Assembly (NCBI GenBank): GCA_023101885.1
Contig: JALPQD010000242.1
Span: forward strand, 248,001 to 312,000
Direction: 5' to 3'
DNA: 64,000 bases
Origin: Typhlomys cinereus
Taxonomy: Eukaryota; Chordata; Mammalia; Rodentia; Platacanthomyidae
Shown here: piece by piece, positions 1 to 12,806 of the stretch
Numbering within the stretch: position 1 is the first letter of the stretch
Layout of the letters: every line of letters begins with the position of its first letter
The notes under the pieces: model-generated
Seen by the model: the letters and a program-made list of their open reading frames with translations, nothing else
Told to the model about the DNA's origin: nothing
The model's database searches: none
Made by a program: the position numbers and the translations under genes

Positions 1-1590
1 GTCACAAGTGAGTCTATCATGCAGAAGGTTAGATTGTGATGTCACAGTGAGGCTGTGATGTCAGTAGTGGCTGTGCTTTCACAGGGAATCTATGTCACTG
101 GTGCGGCTGTATTGTGACTGGTGAGGTTTAGTGTCACAGTGAGTTTATTCTGTCAAACTTAGCCTGTGATGTCACAGTGAGGCTATGATGTCACAGCGCA
201 GTTGTGATGTCAGTAGCAACACTGTGGTGTCACAGGGAGGCTATCATGTTTCAATGAGCCTGTGAGATCAATGGTGAGGCTGTGTTGTCACGTGTGTTGC
301 AATGATGTCAATGTTCTGACTAATGTCAGTTGCGAAGCTGATGTCACAGGTGAGGTTATGCTGTCACTGGTGACACTGTGATTTCACAGTGAGGCTGTGA
401 TATCAGTGGTAAAACTGATGACACAATAAGGCTATGATGTAATGGGTGAGGCTGTGGTTTCAGTGGGCAGGTTGTGAGGTCACTGTGAAGCTGTGATGGC
501 ACAGTGAGGCTATGATATCAGAGGTGAAACTTTGTGCCACATTGATGCTTTGATGGCACAGTATGGCTGTGATGTGATAATGATACTATGATGTCACTGT
601 GAAGTTGTGATGGCACAGAGGTTGTGATGTCAGTAGTGATTGTGCTGTCACAGGGAAACTATGTCATTGGTGAGACTATTGTCACTGGTGAAGCTCTAAT
701 GTCACAGTGAGTTTATTGTGTCAACTGAGGCCACTATGTCACATTGAGGCTATAATATCAGAGGTGAATCTTTATGTCACAGTGACACTTTGATGGCACA
801 GTTTGGCTGTGATGTCACAATGATGCTATGATGTGACAGTGAGGTTGTGATGTCACTGAGGAAGTTGTGATGTCACAGTGAGATTGTGATGTCAATAGCA
901 ACACTGTGGTGTCACAGGAAGGCTGTCATGTTTCAGTGAGCCTATGAGGTCAGTGGTGAGATTGTGGTGTCATAATGAGGCTAGGTAGGATGTCAGTGAT
1001 GAGGGTGTGATGTTACATTGAACTATGTTTTCAGAGGTCAGCCTCTGATGTCATAGTAAGGCCGTCATGTCACAGTGAGGCTATAACCTCAAATGTGAGG
1101 CTGTGATGTCACAGTGATGCCGTGATATCACAGTGAGGCTCTGATGTCAGTGGAGCGAGACTATGACATCACAGTGAGGATGTGATTTCAATGGTTAAGA
1201 GAGTGATATCAGAATGAGGCTGATGCGAGTCATGAGGGTATGATATCACAGTGAGGCTGGCATGTCACTGGTGAGGTTGTGATGCTACCATGAGGATTTG
1301 ATATCTCTGTGTGTCTGTGGTGTCACCGTGAGCCCATCATGTCACAGGGAGTTAGTGATGTCACAGTGAACGCTGTGAGGACACTGTGGCTATGATGTCA
1401 CAGTGAGGCTCTGATGACACAGTGATGTTGTGATGTCGATGGAGAGATTTGGATGGCACAGTGAGGCTGTGGTGTTGTTGGTGAATCTGATGTCACAATG
1501 AGGCTTTGATGTCAGTGGTGATGGTGTGATGTTACATTGGAACGTCAGGGGTGAGAAAGATGTCATAGTGAGTCTATAATATCACTGGTT
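1..1590 (+). repeat. Satellite S1, left segment (19-bp tandem repeat)
   Basis: Degenerate tandem array of a 19-bp unit close to GTGAGGCTGTGATGTCACA. Units differ by substitutions and 1-3 bp indels, so the register drifts. The array starts before the window. It carries marker units that recur through S1, such as GTTCTGACTAATGTCAG-like text near 312 and CTAGGTAGGATGTCAG near 981. No gene is seen. I do not recognise this satellite by name. Confidence 0.95.
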
Positions 1591-1755
1591 ATTGCAGAAT
1601 CCCTGTCAGGACAGCCGGGGAAAGAGGGGGAATTTGGCAGGGGCATCGTGGGCTTGAGGCAAGGGTGCAAGAAGGCATGGGGTCACCACCACTTCCTGAC
1701 CCTGGGAGTCAGGAGAGAAACAGCAGGTAGAAGGCGAGTTTGCTGCAGACTCATT
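1591..1755 (-). mobile_element. Family A LTR fragment (R/U5 end)
   Basis: On the minus strand this matches the 3' part of the family A LTRs seen whole at 39494-39944 and 48147-48610. It has the GGATTCTGCAA-like terminus, the purine-rich stretch and the segment ending in the CTGCAGACTCA block. It loses homology near 1755, before the promoter half of the LTR. The satellite join is at about 1590. The short frames across it are LTR translations, not a gene. Confidence 0.75.
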
Positions 1756-1985
1756 ATTGTGTGACCCCTTACTAACACCAACCCTAGTAAAACTGGCCTC
1801 TAACAATTCCTGCCATCGTGGGTCCAAGCTATGCAAATTCTTCCATCATTTCTGCCCCTGTCACCGCTCCACATTCCACCCATTAGGAGCCCCAACCTAT
1901 GGCAGGAGGTTTCCCATTTGCTAACATTTTCCGTTGTCTTTCTATCTCTTCTCTGTGAATTTATACATTACTGTTTCTTGAGAAG
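1756..1985. other. Unassigned sequence inside the scrambled family A element
   Basis: Unique-looking sequence between the LTR fragment and the gag-like block. I see no satellite unit and no match to the other family A copies. A pyrimidine-rich part lies at about 1838-1960. It may be element sequence absent from the other copies or an older insertion. No gene is supported. Confidence 0.4.
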
Positions 1986-2560
1986 GTTTTGGAAAGCAAT
2001 TAGTCACTTCCTCAGTGGAGGATCCTTTAAGGCTTGCTGTGATGCCAAGGAGGATGGGAACAAAGGGGGCAGGAGGCATATGGCCTTCCTGGACTTCCCT
2101 CTTACAGGCCAGGAAGAGCATTCCATCCAAATCTGTGGGTCCCAGACATTTTCTGGAGAAATCCAAAGAGCTAAGATTAAAGCTTCCTCCCAAAATTCTT
2201 CTAAGTCCTCTGGTTTCACTTTGTTCCTACTTAATTCTAGTAGAGCCTTAAGGGCAGTCAGCTGTGGTGCCTTCTGATAAGGTGGTAAATTACCCAATAT
2301 GGAGAGGAACGGTTCCCTAATGGAGCAGAGATGACTAGGAGGTGTGCAGAAAAGGTGAAAGAGCGCAGAATATAAAAAGCTATGACTAGAACCAAGGTGG
2401 AAGTGAAAACAACTCCTAAAAGAGTAACCAACATTCAAGGAGAGACCTAGTGCAGGACATATGAAGAGGTGTTTTGTATCTAAGCATCCTGTGCTTAGTG
2501 AGGGACTTCAGGGATTCGTTACTCCCCTGGGCCATATGCCCCCAGGTCAGGATTGATAGA
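1986..2560 (-). pseudogene. Family A gag-like remnant plus 5' leader
   Basis: Minus-strand block homologous to the internal region of the two fuller family A elements (40560-40950 plus; 47325-47860 minus). A frame of about 144 codons (2438-2004) contains the family motif ISPENVWD and a nearby LEEFWEEA stretch. These resemble the N-terminal matrix part of betaretroviral Gag in style only. In element sense the leader precedes it, with the same conserved stretches as the other copies (for example around 2470-2545). The frame ends without capsid, protease or polymerase sequence. I see a degenerate, truncated gag-like frame and infer it is non-functional. Confidence 0.6.
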
Positions 2561-2652
2561 TGGATACCTCTTTCTCTATTTCATGGGTGGTGGTGCATGG
2601 CCATCATTAGTTGGTGGAGCAATTTGTCTTGTTGATTCTGATAATGAATGAG
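2561..2652. other. Unassigned spacer at an internal rearrangement point
   Basis: Short stretch separating the minus-strand gag-like block from a plus-strand leader fragment. It matches neither S1 nor the corresponding leader of the other family A copies. Confidence 0.35.
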
Positions 2653-2712
2653 ACTCTGGCACTCCAATGTGGGGTGGTGTTGCATTCGTTGTAGATAAGA
2701 CACCCACTCCAG
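2653..2712 (+). mobile_element. Family A primer-binding-site leader fragment, inverted relative to the rest
   Basis: The plus strand reads TGGCACTCCAATGTGGGG at 2655-2672 and continues with the GTAGATAAGACACCCA stretch that follows the 5' LTR in the copies at 39945 and 48146. It resembles a tRNA-Lys1,2-type primer binding site with CpG-decay changes and one extra base. It is plus-sense while the neighbouring gag-like and LTR parts are minus-sense. Homology stops at CCAG, the position where the copy at 39945 continues with GTAAGG, a splice-donor-like sequence. S1 satellite follows. Confidence 0.65.
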
Positions 2713-5088
2713 TAACATTGTGATATAACAATAAGGCTGGAATATCAGTGGTGAGAAAGATGTCATAGTGAGTCTATGATATCACTGGTGAGGCTATGAG
2801 TCAATGGTGAATCTATTACATGATAGTGACATAGGTGAGGGTGTGATGTCAATGGCTGTGTTGTCACTGGTGTGGTAGCGATGTCAGTGTTCTGACTGTC
2901 AGTGGTGATGCTGATGTGACAGGTGAGGCTGTGCTGTCACTGATGAAGCTGTGATATCACAGTGAGGTTATGATGCTACAGTGAGGCTGTGATGTCACAG
3001 TACAGCTGTGAGGCCAGTGGTTAGTCTGTGATTTCACAAGTGAGACTGATGTGAGAGATGAAGCTGAGATGTCCCATTGATGATGTGATATAATGATGAG
3101 GCTGTGATGTCAGTGTGACTGTGATGTCATAGTGTGGCTGTGATGACAAATGAGGTTATGATGTCACCATGAGGCTGTGGTGTCACTGATCAGGCTGTAG
3201 TATAACATTGAGCCTGTCCTATCAGTGGTGAGGCTGTGATGTCACAGGGAGGCTGTGATGTCAGTGGCAAGTCTGATGTCACAATGAGGCTATGATGTAA
3301 CAGATGATTCCTGTGGTGTCATTGGGGAGGCTGTGAGTTCATTGTGAGGCTGTGATGTTGCAGTGAGGCTCTGATGTCAGCGCTGATTCTATGAGAAGTC
3401 AGTGAGGCTGTGACATCAGGGGTGATGATTGGATTTCACACTGAGGTTAGTATGTCAGTGATGAGGCTGTGCAGTCACACTGAGGCAGTAATGAAAGAGG
3501 AGGGGATGTCATGTCACTGTGACCCTGTCACATCAGTGTTGAGGCTGTGTTGTCACTGTGAGGCTGTGGTAATACAGTGAGGTTATAACGTCTGAGTCAT
3601 TGCTGTGATGTCACTTTTGGGCAATGATTTCAGACATGAGACTGTGATGTCATAGTGAGGTTTTCATGTCACAATGAGGCTATAAACTCAGAGGTGAGGT
3701 TGAGAGGTCACAGTGACGCTGTGAGTTCACTGCGAGGCTGTAATATCTGTGCAAAGATTGATGTCACAATGAGGCAGTGATATAACATGTGAGGTTGTGG
3801 TGTAACTGTTTATGATGTCACAGGCTGTGATGTCACTTCTGAGGCTGTCATGTCAATGGGAGCCTGTGCTATCTGTGGTGAGGCTGTGGTGTCATAGTAA
3901 GGCTAGGTAAGATACCAGTGGTAAGGCTGTGATGTCACAGTGAGGCTATGGTGTCACAATGAGGCTGTGTTGTCACTGGTATGGCAGTAATGTCAGTGTT
4001 CTGATTAATGTCAGTGGTGACACTGTGAGGTGGTCATGTTAACGTGAGATATTGATATTGCAGTGAGGCTGTGATATAAGTGATAATAGACTATGACATC
4101 ACAGTTTTGCTAAGATTTCTGTGTTTAGGCTGTGATTTCAGAAGTGAGGCTGATGTCAGTGATGAGGCTGAGCTGTCACAGTGAGGCTGGGATGTTACTG
4201 GTGAGACTGTGATGCCACAGTGTGGCTGTGGTGTTACTGTTGAGGCTGTCAAGTGACCCTGAGCCTGAGGTATCAGTGATGAGGCTGTAATATCACTATG
4301 GGGCTAGGTAGGACACCAGTGTTGATGTTGTGATGTCACAGTGTGGCTGTGATGTCATTATGAGGCTATGATGTCACAGTGTAGCTGTGAGGTCAGTGGT
4401 TAGGCTGTGATGTCTGAAGTGAGACTGATGTGAGAGATGAGGCTGATGTTACATTGATGATGTGATATAACTGGTGAGGCTGTGATGCCACAGGGAGGTT
4501 ATGATGTCCTCATGAGGCTGTGGTGTCAATGGTGAGGCTGTGATTTCACGATGTGCCTGTCCTACTAATGGTGGGGCTGTGATGTCACAGTGAGGCTTTG
4601 TTGGCACAGTGTGGCTATGATGACAAAGTGAGGTTGTGATGTCAGTAGTGACTGTGCTTTCACAGGGAGACTATGTCATTGGTGAGGCTGTATTGTCACT
4701 AGTGAGACTCAATTATCACAGTTTATTGTGTCAAACTGAGGCTGTGATGTCACTTTGAGGCTATGATGTCAGAAGTGCATATTTAACTGACAGTAATGCT
4801 TTGATTGCACAGTATGGCTATGATATCACAGTGAGGCTGTGATGTCAGTGGAAGACTGATGTCAGGAGTCTATGATGTAACAGTTGAGCCTGTTGTGTCA
4901 TTGGGCAGTCTATGAGGCCACTGTGAGGCTGTGATGTTGCAGTGAGGCTCTGATTTCAGAGGTAAGGCTGTGTTGTCCCAGGTGAGGCGGTGATGTCACA
5001 ATGAGGATGTGTTGGCACAGTGTGGCTGTGATTTCACAGTGAGGTTGTGATGTCACAATGAGTGAAAGTGCTTCCACAGGGAGACTAT

Positions 5089-5158
5089 CACTGTGACATA
5101 AAACTTCACCACTGACAGCATAGACTCACTGTGGAACATTAGAGTTTCACCAGTGACA
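5089..5158 (-). repeat. In-place microinversion inside S1
   Basis: Satellite reads forward on both sides, but these 70 bp match S1 only as the reverse complement. The inverted text corresponds to the AATGTCACAGTGAGTTTATT...AAGCTTTATGTCACA part of the higher-order repeat, with internal loss. Forward text resumes with GTGATGCTTTGATGG, the unit that normally follows, so the block was flipped in place. Confidence 0.75.
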
Positions 5159-8100
5159 GTGATGCTTTGATGGCAGCGTATGGCGGTGATGTCACAATGA
5201 GGCTGTGCTGTCACTGTGAAGTTGTGATGTCACTAGGAAAGTTGTGATGTCACAGTGAGGTTGTGATGCCAATTACGACACTGAAGTGTCACAGGGATGC
5301 TCTCATGATTCATTGAAACTGCGTGGTCAGTTGTGAAGCTGTGGTGTCACAGTGAGGCGAAGTAGGATGGTAGGGATGAGGGTGTGATGCTGCATTGAAG
5401 CAATGATTTCAGAGGTAAGCCTGTGATGGTATATAGAGGCAGTTATGTCACATTGAGACTATAACCTCAGAGGTGATGCTGTAATGTCACAGTGAGACTG
5501 TGTTTTCTCCAGTGATGCCATGATATCACAGTGAGGCTGAAATGTCATTGGTGTCAGACTATGACATCACAGTTCAGCTGAGGTTTCAGTGGTTAGGCTG
5601 TGGTATCAGAAGTGAGGCTGATGTCAGTGATGAAGCTGAGATGTCACAGTGAGGATGGTATGTTACTGGTGAGTCTGTGATGCCATAGCGAGGCTGTGGT
5701 GTCACTGTTAAGGCTGTCACATAACCGTGAGCCTGAGATGTTAGTGATGAGGCTGCAGTGTCATAGCGAGGATAGGTAGGATGTCAGTGGTGACACTGAT
5801 TCTATTATTTCAGAAGTTAGCCTGTTATGTCACAGTGAGACTGTGATGTCACAGTGAGGCTCTGATGTCACAGTGCAGCTTTGAGGTCAGTGGTTAGACT
5901 GTGATTTCAGAAATGAGACAGATGTGAGAGATAATGCCAAGATGTGGCATTGAAGATGTGATTTAACTGGTGAGGCTGTGATGCCACACTGAAGTTATGA
6001 TGTCACCATGAGGCTGGGGTGTCACTGGTGAGGCTATAATATCACAGTGAGCCTCTCCTATCAGTTTTGAGGCTGTGATGTCACAGTGAGTCTTTGTTGT
6101 CACCAGTAATGCTTTGATATCACAGTGAGACTGAGATGTCAGTGGAGCAAGACAATGACATCACAATAAGGATGTGATTTCAGTGGTTAGGCTGTGATAT
6201 CAGAATGAGACTGGTGTGAGTGATGAGGGTATAATGTCATAGCGAGGCAGGCCTGTCACTGGTGAGGCCATGATACCATCGTGAAACTTTGATGTCAATG
6301 GCAAGACTGATATCACAATGAAGCTGTGATGTAACAGGTGAGCCCGTGTTGTCAGGGGGCAAGTTGTGAGGTCACTGTGAGGCTGTGATGTCGCAGTGAG
6401 GCTCTGATGTTAGGACTGATTCTGTGAGATGTCAATGAGGCTGGGACATCAGGGGTGGTGCTTGGATTTCACAGTGAAGTTAGGATGTCATTGGTGAGAC
6501 TATGCTGTCACACTGAGTCTGTGATTTCAGAGGAAAGGTTGCGATGTTGTTAATGTGAGGTTGTCATATTACAGTAAGGCTATGATATGAGTGGTGATAG
6601 ACTGAGACATCACAGTTTTGCTGAGATTTCATTGGTTACACTGTGATGTCAGAAGTGAGGCTGATGTCAGTGATGAGGGTGAGATGTCACAGTGAGGCTC
6701 AAATGTTACTGGTGGGGCTGTGATGTCTCAGTGGGGCTGTGATGTCACAGTGCAGCTGTGAGGTCAGTAGTTAGGCTATGATTTCAAAAGTTACACTGAT
6801 GTGAGAGATGAGGCAGATGTCACATTGATGAGTGATATAACTGGTGAGGCTGTAATGCCACTGAGGTTATGTCACCATGAGGCTGTGGTGTCATTGGTGA
6901 GGCTTCAATATCACAGTGTGGCCGTCATATCACTGGTGAGGCTGTGAGGTCACAGTGAGGCTGTGTTGGCACAGTGTGCCTGTGATATCACAGTGAGGTT
7001 GTGATGTCACAATGAGGTTCTGATATCAGTAGTTATTATGCTTAAAAGGGAAATTATGTCATTGGTGAAGTTCTATATTCACTGGTGAGGCTCTAATGTC
7101 ATAGTGAGTTTGTTGTGTCAAACTGTCTGTGATGTCACAGTGAGGCTATGATGTCAGAGGTGAAGCTTTAAGTCCTAGTGATGCTTTGATGGCATGATAT
7201 GGCTGTGATGTTCCAATGAGGCTGTGATGTCACTGTGAGGTTGTGGTGTCCCTGGGGAAGTTGACCTATCACAGTGAGGTTGTGATGTCTATAGCGACAC
7301 TGTGGTGTCACAGGGACTCTGTCATGTTTCAGTGATTCTTTGTGGTTAGTGGTGCGGTTGTGGTTACATGGTGAGGCTAAGTAGGATGTCAGTGATGAGG
7401 TTGTGATGTTGTATTGAGGCTGTGATTTCAGAGGTGAACCTGGGATGGCATAGTGAGTCTGGGATGAAACAGTGAGGCTATAATATCAGAGTCGATGCTG
7501 TGATGTCTCGGTTGGGTGAGTTTCAGAGGTGAATCTGTGATTTTATAGTGAGAATGTGATGTCACAGTGAGGGTATAATCTCAGAGTTGAGGTTGTGATG
7601 TCACAGTAAGGCTTTGATGCCAGAGTGAGGATTTCATGTCACCATGGTGCTGTGTTGTCACTGTATCATGGTGGAGACTGTGAGGACACAGTGAGACTGT
7701 GATGTCAGTGGTGATGCTCTGATGTCACATTGAGGCTGTGATGTCACAGTGAGGCTATGTCAGAGGTGTGTATGTGATGTTACCATGAGGCTATTATGTC
7801 AGTGAAAAGGCTGATGTCACAGTGACTTTGTGTTGTCACAGTGAGTTTGTGATGTCACTGTCAGGTTTTAATGTAACATAAGGACACAGTTTGGCTATGA
7901 TTTCATAGTGAGTCTCTGATGGCACAGTGATGTTATGAGTCTGATGTCACAATGAGGCTGTGATGTCACTGGTGAAGCAGTGATGTCTCAATAAGTTTGG
8001 AATGTCAGTGGATAGAAAGATGTCATAGTGAGTCTAAGAAGTGAAGCTATGATATCAATGGTGAGCCTATTACATGACAGTAACACTGGTGAGGCTATGA

Positions 8101-11100
8101 TGACAAATGCTGTATTGTCACTGGTGTGGCAGTGATGTTAGTGTTCTGACAAATGTTAGTGATGATGCTGATGTTACAGGTGAGACTGCGATGTCACTGT
8201 GAATGTTGTATGTCTCTATGGGCTGTCAGTTCAACATGAGGTGATGTCAGTCTGGAAAATGTGATGTCACACTGAAGCTGGGATGTCAGTGACCAGACTG
8301 ATGCCACAATGTGTCTATGATGTAACAAGAGAGCCTGTGGTACCAAGGGGCAGGTTGTGAGGTCACTGTGAAGCTGTGATGTCGCATTGAGGCTCTGAGG
8401 TCTGGACTTATTCTATGAGATATTAGCAAGGCTGTGATGTCAGGGGTGATGCTTGGATTTTACATTGAGGTTGGAAAGTTAGTGGCAAGCTTGTGCAGTC
8501 ACACTGAGGCTGTGATGTCAGAAGTGAAGCTGTGATGTCACTGTGAGGTGATGATGTTACCAGGAGATTGTGATATCACAGTGAGGCTGTGATATCAGTG
8601 GTGAAAGACTATAACATCACAGTTTGGCTGAAATTTCAGTGGTTAGGCTGGGATGTCAGAAGTGAGGCTGATGTCAGTGATGAGGCTGAGATGTCACAGT
8701 GAGGCTGGGATGTTGTTGGTGAGGCTGTGATGCCACAGAAAGGCTGTGGTGTCACTGTTGAGGCTGTCATGTGACCATGAGCCTGAGGTGTCAGTGATGA
8801 GGCTATGGTGTCATAGCAAGGCTAGGCAGGATGCCTGATGTGTCATTGATGCTATGATTTCAGAGATTAGCCTGTTATGTCATAGTGAGGGGCTGATATC
8901 TGAGGTGAGGCTGTGATGTCATAGTGAGGCTCTCATGTCACACTGAGACTATAACCTCAGAGGTGAGGTTGTGATGTCCCAGTGAGCCTGTGTTGTCACC
9001 ACTGATGCCATGATCACGGTGGGGCTGTTATGTCAGTGGAGCTGGCCTGTTACATCACAATAAGATGTGATTTCAGTGGTTAGGCTCTGATATCAGAGTA
9101 AGGCTGAAGTGAGTGATGAGGGTTTAAGGTCACAGTGAGCCTGCCATGTCACTGGTGAGGCTGTGATATCAGTAGTAAGACTAATGATATGAGGCTATGA
9201 TATAACAGGTGAGCCTGTGATGTCAGTGGGCAGGCTGTGAGGTCACTGTGAGGCTGTGTTGTCACAGTGAGGTTATGATGTCAGAGGTGAAGCTTTATGC
9301 CACAGTGATGCTTGGAGGGTACGGTATGGCTGTGATATGACAATGAGTCTGTGATGTCATTGTGAGGTTGTGATGTCACTGGGGAAGTTGTGATGTCCCA
9401 GTTTGGTTCTCATGTCAATAATGACACTGTGATGTCACAGGGAGGCTGTCATGTTTGAGTAAGCCTGTGAGGTCAGTGGTGAGGCTGTGGAGCCATAGTG
9501 AGGCTGGGTAGGATGTCAGTGATGAGGATGTGATGTCGCATTGAGGTTATGATTTCAGAGGTGAGCCTGTGATGCCATAGTGAGGCTGTGATGAAACAGT
9601 GATGTTATAATGTCAGAGTCGATGCTGTGATGTCTCAGTTGGGCAATTATTTCAGAGGTGAGCCTGTGCTGTTATTGTGAGGCTGTGATGTCATAGTGAG
9701 GCTATAACTTCAGGGGTAAGACTGTGATGTCATAGTGATGCTGTTTTGTCACCAGTCATGCTGTGATAATGCAGTGAGGCTGCAATGTCTGTGGAGCGAT
9801 CACTGTGACATCACAGTAAGGATGTGAATAGGCTGTGATATCAAAATGAGACTGATGTGAGTGATGAGTGTATGATGTCACAGTGAGACTGGCATATTAT
9901 TGGTTAGTGTGTGATGACAACGTGAAGTTTTAGTGTTACTGTGTGGCTGGGGTCTCATCGTGAGCTTGTGTTGTCACAGGGAATTGGTGATGTCACAGTG
10001 GAGGCTATGCTATCAGTGGTGGTACTGTGAAGTAACATTGAGGCTGTGATGTCACAGTGAGGCTTTGGTGTTGAGGTTGTCATGTGACCATGAGCCTGAG
10101 ATGTCATTGGTGAGGCTGTGGTGTCATAGTGAGGCAAGGCAGGATGTCCATGGTATCACTGATGCTATGATTTTGCAGGTTAGTCTGTGATGTCAGTGAG
10201 GTTGTGATGACAGATGTGAATCTGTGATGTCTTAGGGAGGCTGTGGTGTCAGAAATAGGGCTATAATGCCACAGTGAGGATTTGATATCACTGTGAAGCT
10301 GTGTTGTCACTATGAAGCTGTAACATCACATAGAGGTTGCGATGTCACAATGAGGCTGTGAGGTCACTGCTGAAGATGTGATATCAGTGGCAAGCCGATT
10401 TCAACATGAGACTATGATGTAACAGGAGAGTCTATGATTTATCAGGTTAGACTATGAGGTCACAGTGAGGCTATGAGATCACAGTGATTATTGTGAGGTC
10501 ACTGTGAGGCTATGATGTCTGTGGGAAGTTTGATGTCACAATGAGGAAGTGATGTAATATGTGAGGCTGAGGTTTCACTGTTTATGATGACAAAAGCTGT
10601 GATATCACTGCAGAGGCTGTAACATCACTCTGAGCCTGTGCTATCTGTGGTGAGGCTGTGGTGTCATAGCAAGGCTAGGTAGGATACCAATGGTGAGGCT
10701 GTGATGTCACAGTGAGGCTCTGATACCACAGTATTGTTGTGATGTCACTGGATAGGTTTGGGTGGCACAGTGAGGCTGTGATGTTAGTGGTGAGGCTGAT
10801 TTCACAATGAGATTGTGATGTCACTGATGAATGTGTGATGTCGCAATAAGGCTGGAATGAGTGGTGAGAAAAATGTCATAGTGAGTTGATAATGTCACAG
10901 TGAGGCTGTGATGTCAGTGGTAAGGCTTATGCCAGATCGTGGCTATGATGTTAAAGGTGAGCCTGTGGTGTCAGTTGGCAGGCTGTGAGGTCACTGTGCA
11001 GCTGTATTGTCGCAGTGAGTCTCTGATGTCCCAGTGAGGCTTTGATGTCACAGTGCAGCTCTGAGGTTAGAGGTTAGCCTGTGATTAAAGAAAGGAGACT

Positions 11101-12513
11101 GATATGAGAGATGAGGCTGAGATGTCACATTGACGATGTGATATAACTGGTGAGGCTGTGATGCCACAGTGAGGGTATGATGTCACCATGAAGATGTGGT
11201 GTCTCAGGTGAGGCTGTGATACCATGAAGATTCTGTACTATCAGTGGTGATGCTGTGATGTCAAAGCGAGGTTATGCTGGCACAGTGTGGCTGTGATGTC
11301 ACAATGAGGTTGTGTTGTCATAGTGAGGTTGTGATTTCAGTACTGACTGTGTATGCACAGGGAGTCTATGCCATTGGTGAGACTGTATTGTCACTAGTGA
11401 GGCCCTAATGTCACAGTGAGTTTATTGTGTCAAACTGAGGCTGTGATGTCACAGTGAGGCTATGATGAGAGAGGTGAAGCTTTATGTCACAGTGATGCTT
11501 TGATGGCAAGTTATTGCTGTGATGTCACAATGAGGCTTTAATATCACAGTGAGGTTGTGATGTCAGTAGTGACACTGTGGTTCAACAGGGAGAATGTCAT
11601 GTTTCAGTGAGCCTGTGAGGTCAGTGGTGAGGCTGTGGTGACATATTGATGCTAGGTAAGAGGTCAGTGATGAGGGTGTGATGCCGCATTGAGGTTATGA
11701 CTTCAGAAGTAAGCCTGTGATGTCATAGTGATGCTGTGATGAAACAGTCAGGCTAGAATGTCAGAGTCTTGGCTGTGATCTCACAGTTGGTCAATGATTT
11801 CACAGGTGACCCTATGATGTCATAGTGAAGCTGTCATGTCACAGTGGGGCTATAATCTTAAAGGTGAGGGTGTGATGTCACAGTGAGGCTGAGTTGTTAC
11901 CAGTGATGCCGTGATATCACAGTGAGGCTGTGATGTCAGTGGAGAGAGACTAACATCACACGATGTGATATAAGCTTAGGCTGTGATATCAGAATGTGGC
12001 TGATGTGAGTAATGAGGGTATGATGTCACTGTGAGGCTGGCATGTTAGTGGTGAGTCTGTGATGCCACTATGAGGCTTGGATGTCACTATGTGGCAGTGG
12101 TGACCGTGAGCCTCTGATGTCATAGTGAGTTGGTGATGTCACATTGGAAGCTGTGAGGTCACAGTGAGACTGTTATGTAAGTTGCAAAGCGGATGTCACA
12201 GTGAGACTATGATGTCACTGTAAGGTTGCAATGTCACAATGAGGATGTGAGGACACAGGGTGGCTATGAAGTCACAGTAAGCTCTGATGACACAGTGATA
12301 TTGTGATATCACTGGAGACATTCGGATGGCAGAGTGTGATTGTGGTGATAGTGGTGAGGCTGATGTCAAAATGAGGCTGTGATCTCACTGGTGAAGGTGT
12401 GATGTCACAATAAGGCTGGAATGTGTGGTGAGAAAGATGTCATAATGAGTCTATGATGTCACTGTTGAAGTTATAATATCAGTGGTGAACCTACAGTGAC
12501 ACTGGTGAGGCTG

Positions 12514-12521
12514 TGACGTCA
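12514..12521. promoter_or_regulatory. Intact CRE palindrome TGACGTCA within S1
   Basis: Perfect ATF/CREB-type octamer. Other intact copies are at 20669-20676, 22181-22188 and 24634-24641. Most S1 units carry the CpG-less variant TGATGTCA. Binding is not shown; only the motif is seen. Confidence 0.5.
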
Positions 12522-12694
12522 AAGGCTGTGTTGTCAATGGTATGGCAGTGATGTCAGTGTTCTGACTAATGTCAGTGGTGATGCTGCTGTCACAGGTGAG
12601 GCAATGCTGTCACTGGTGAGGCCATCAGGTCACTGAGAGTCTGTGATGTCCCAGTGAGGCTCTAATATCAGGGGTGATTCTATGAGATGTCAGT

Positions 12695-12806
12695 GAGGCT
12701 GTCATGTCAGGAGGACTGCATGGATTTAACAGTGAGGTTAGGATGTCAGTGAGGCTGTCATGTCAGGAGGACTGCATGGATTTAACAGTGAGGTTAGGAT
12801 GTCAGT
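12695..12806 (+). repeat. Exact 56-bp tandem duplication in S1
   Basis: Bases 12695-12750 and 12751-12806 are identical, starting GAGGCTGTCATGTCAGGAGG. Neighbouring units diverge by many percent, so this duplication is recent. Confidence 0.9.
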
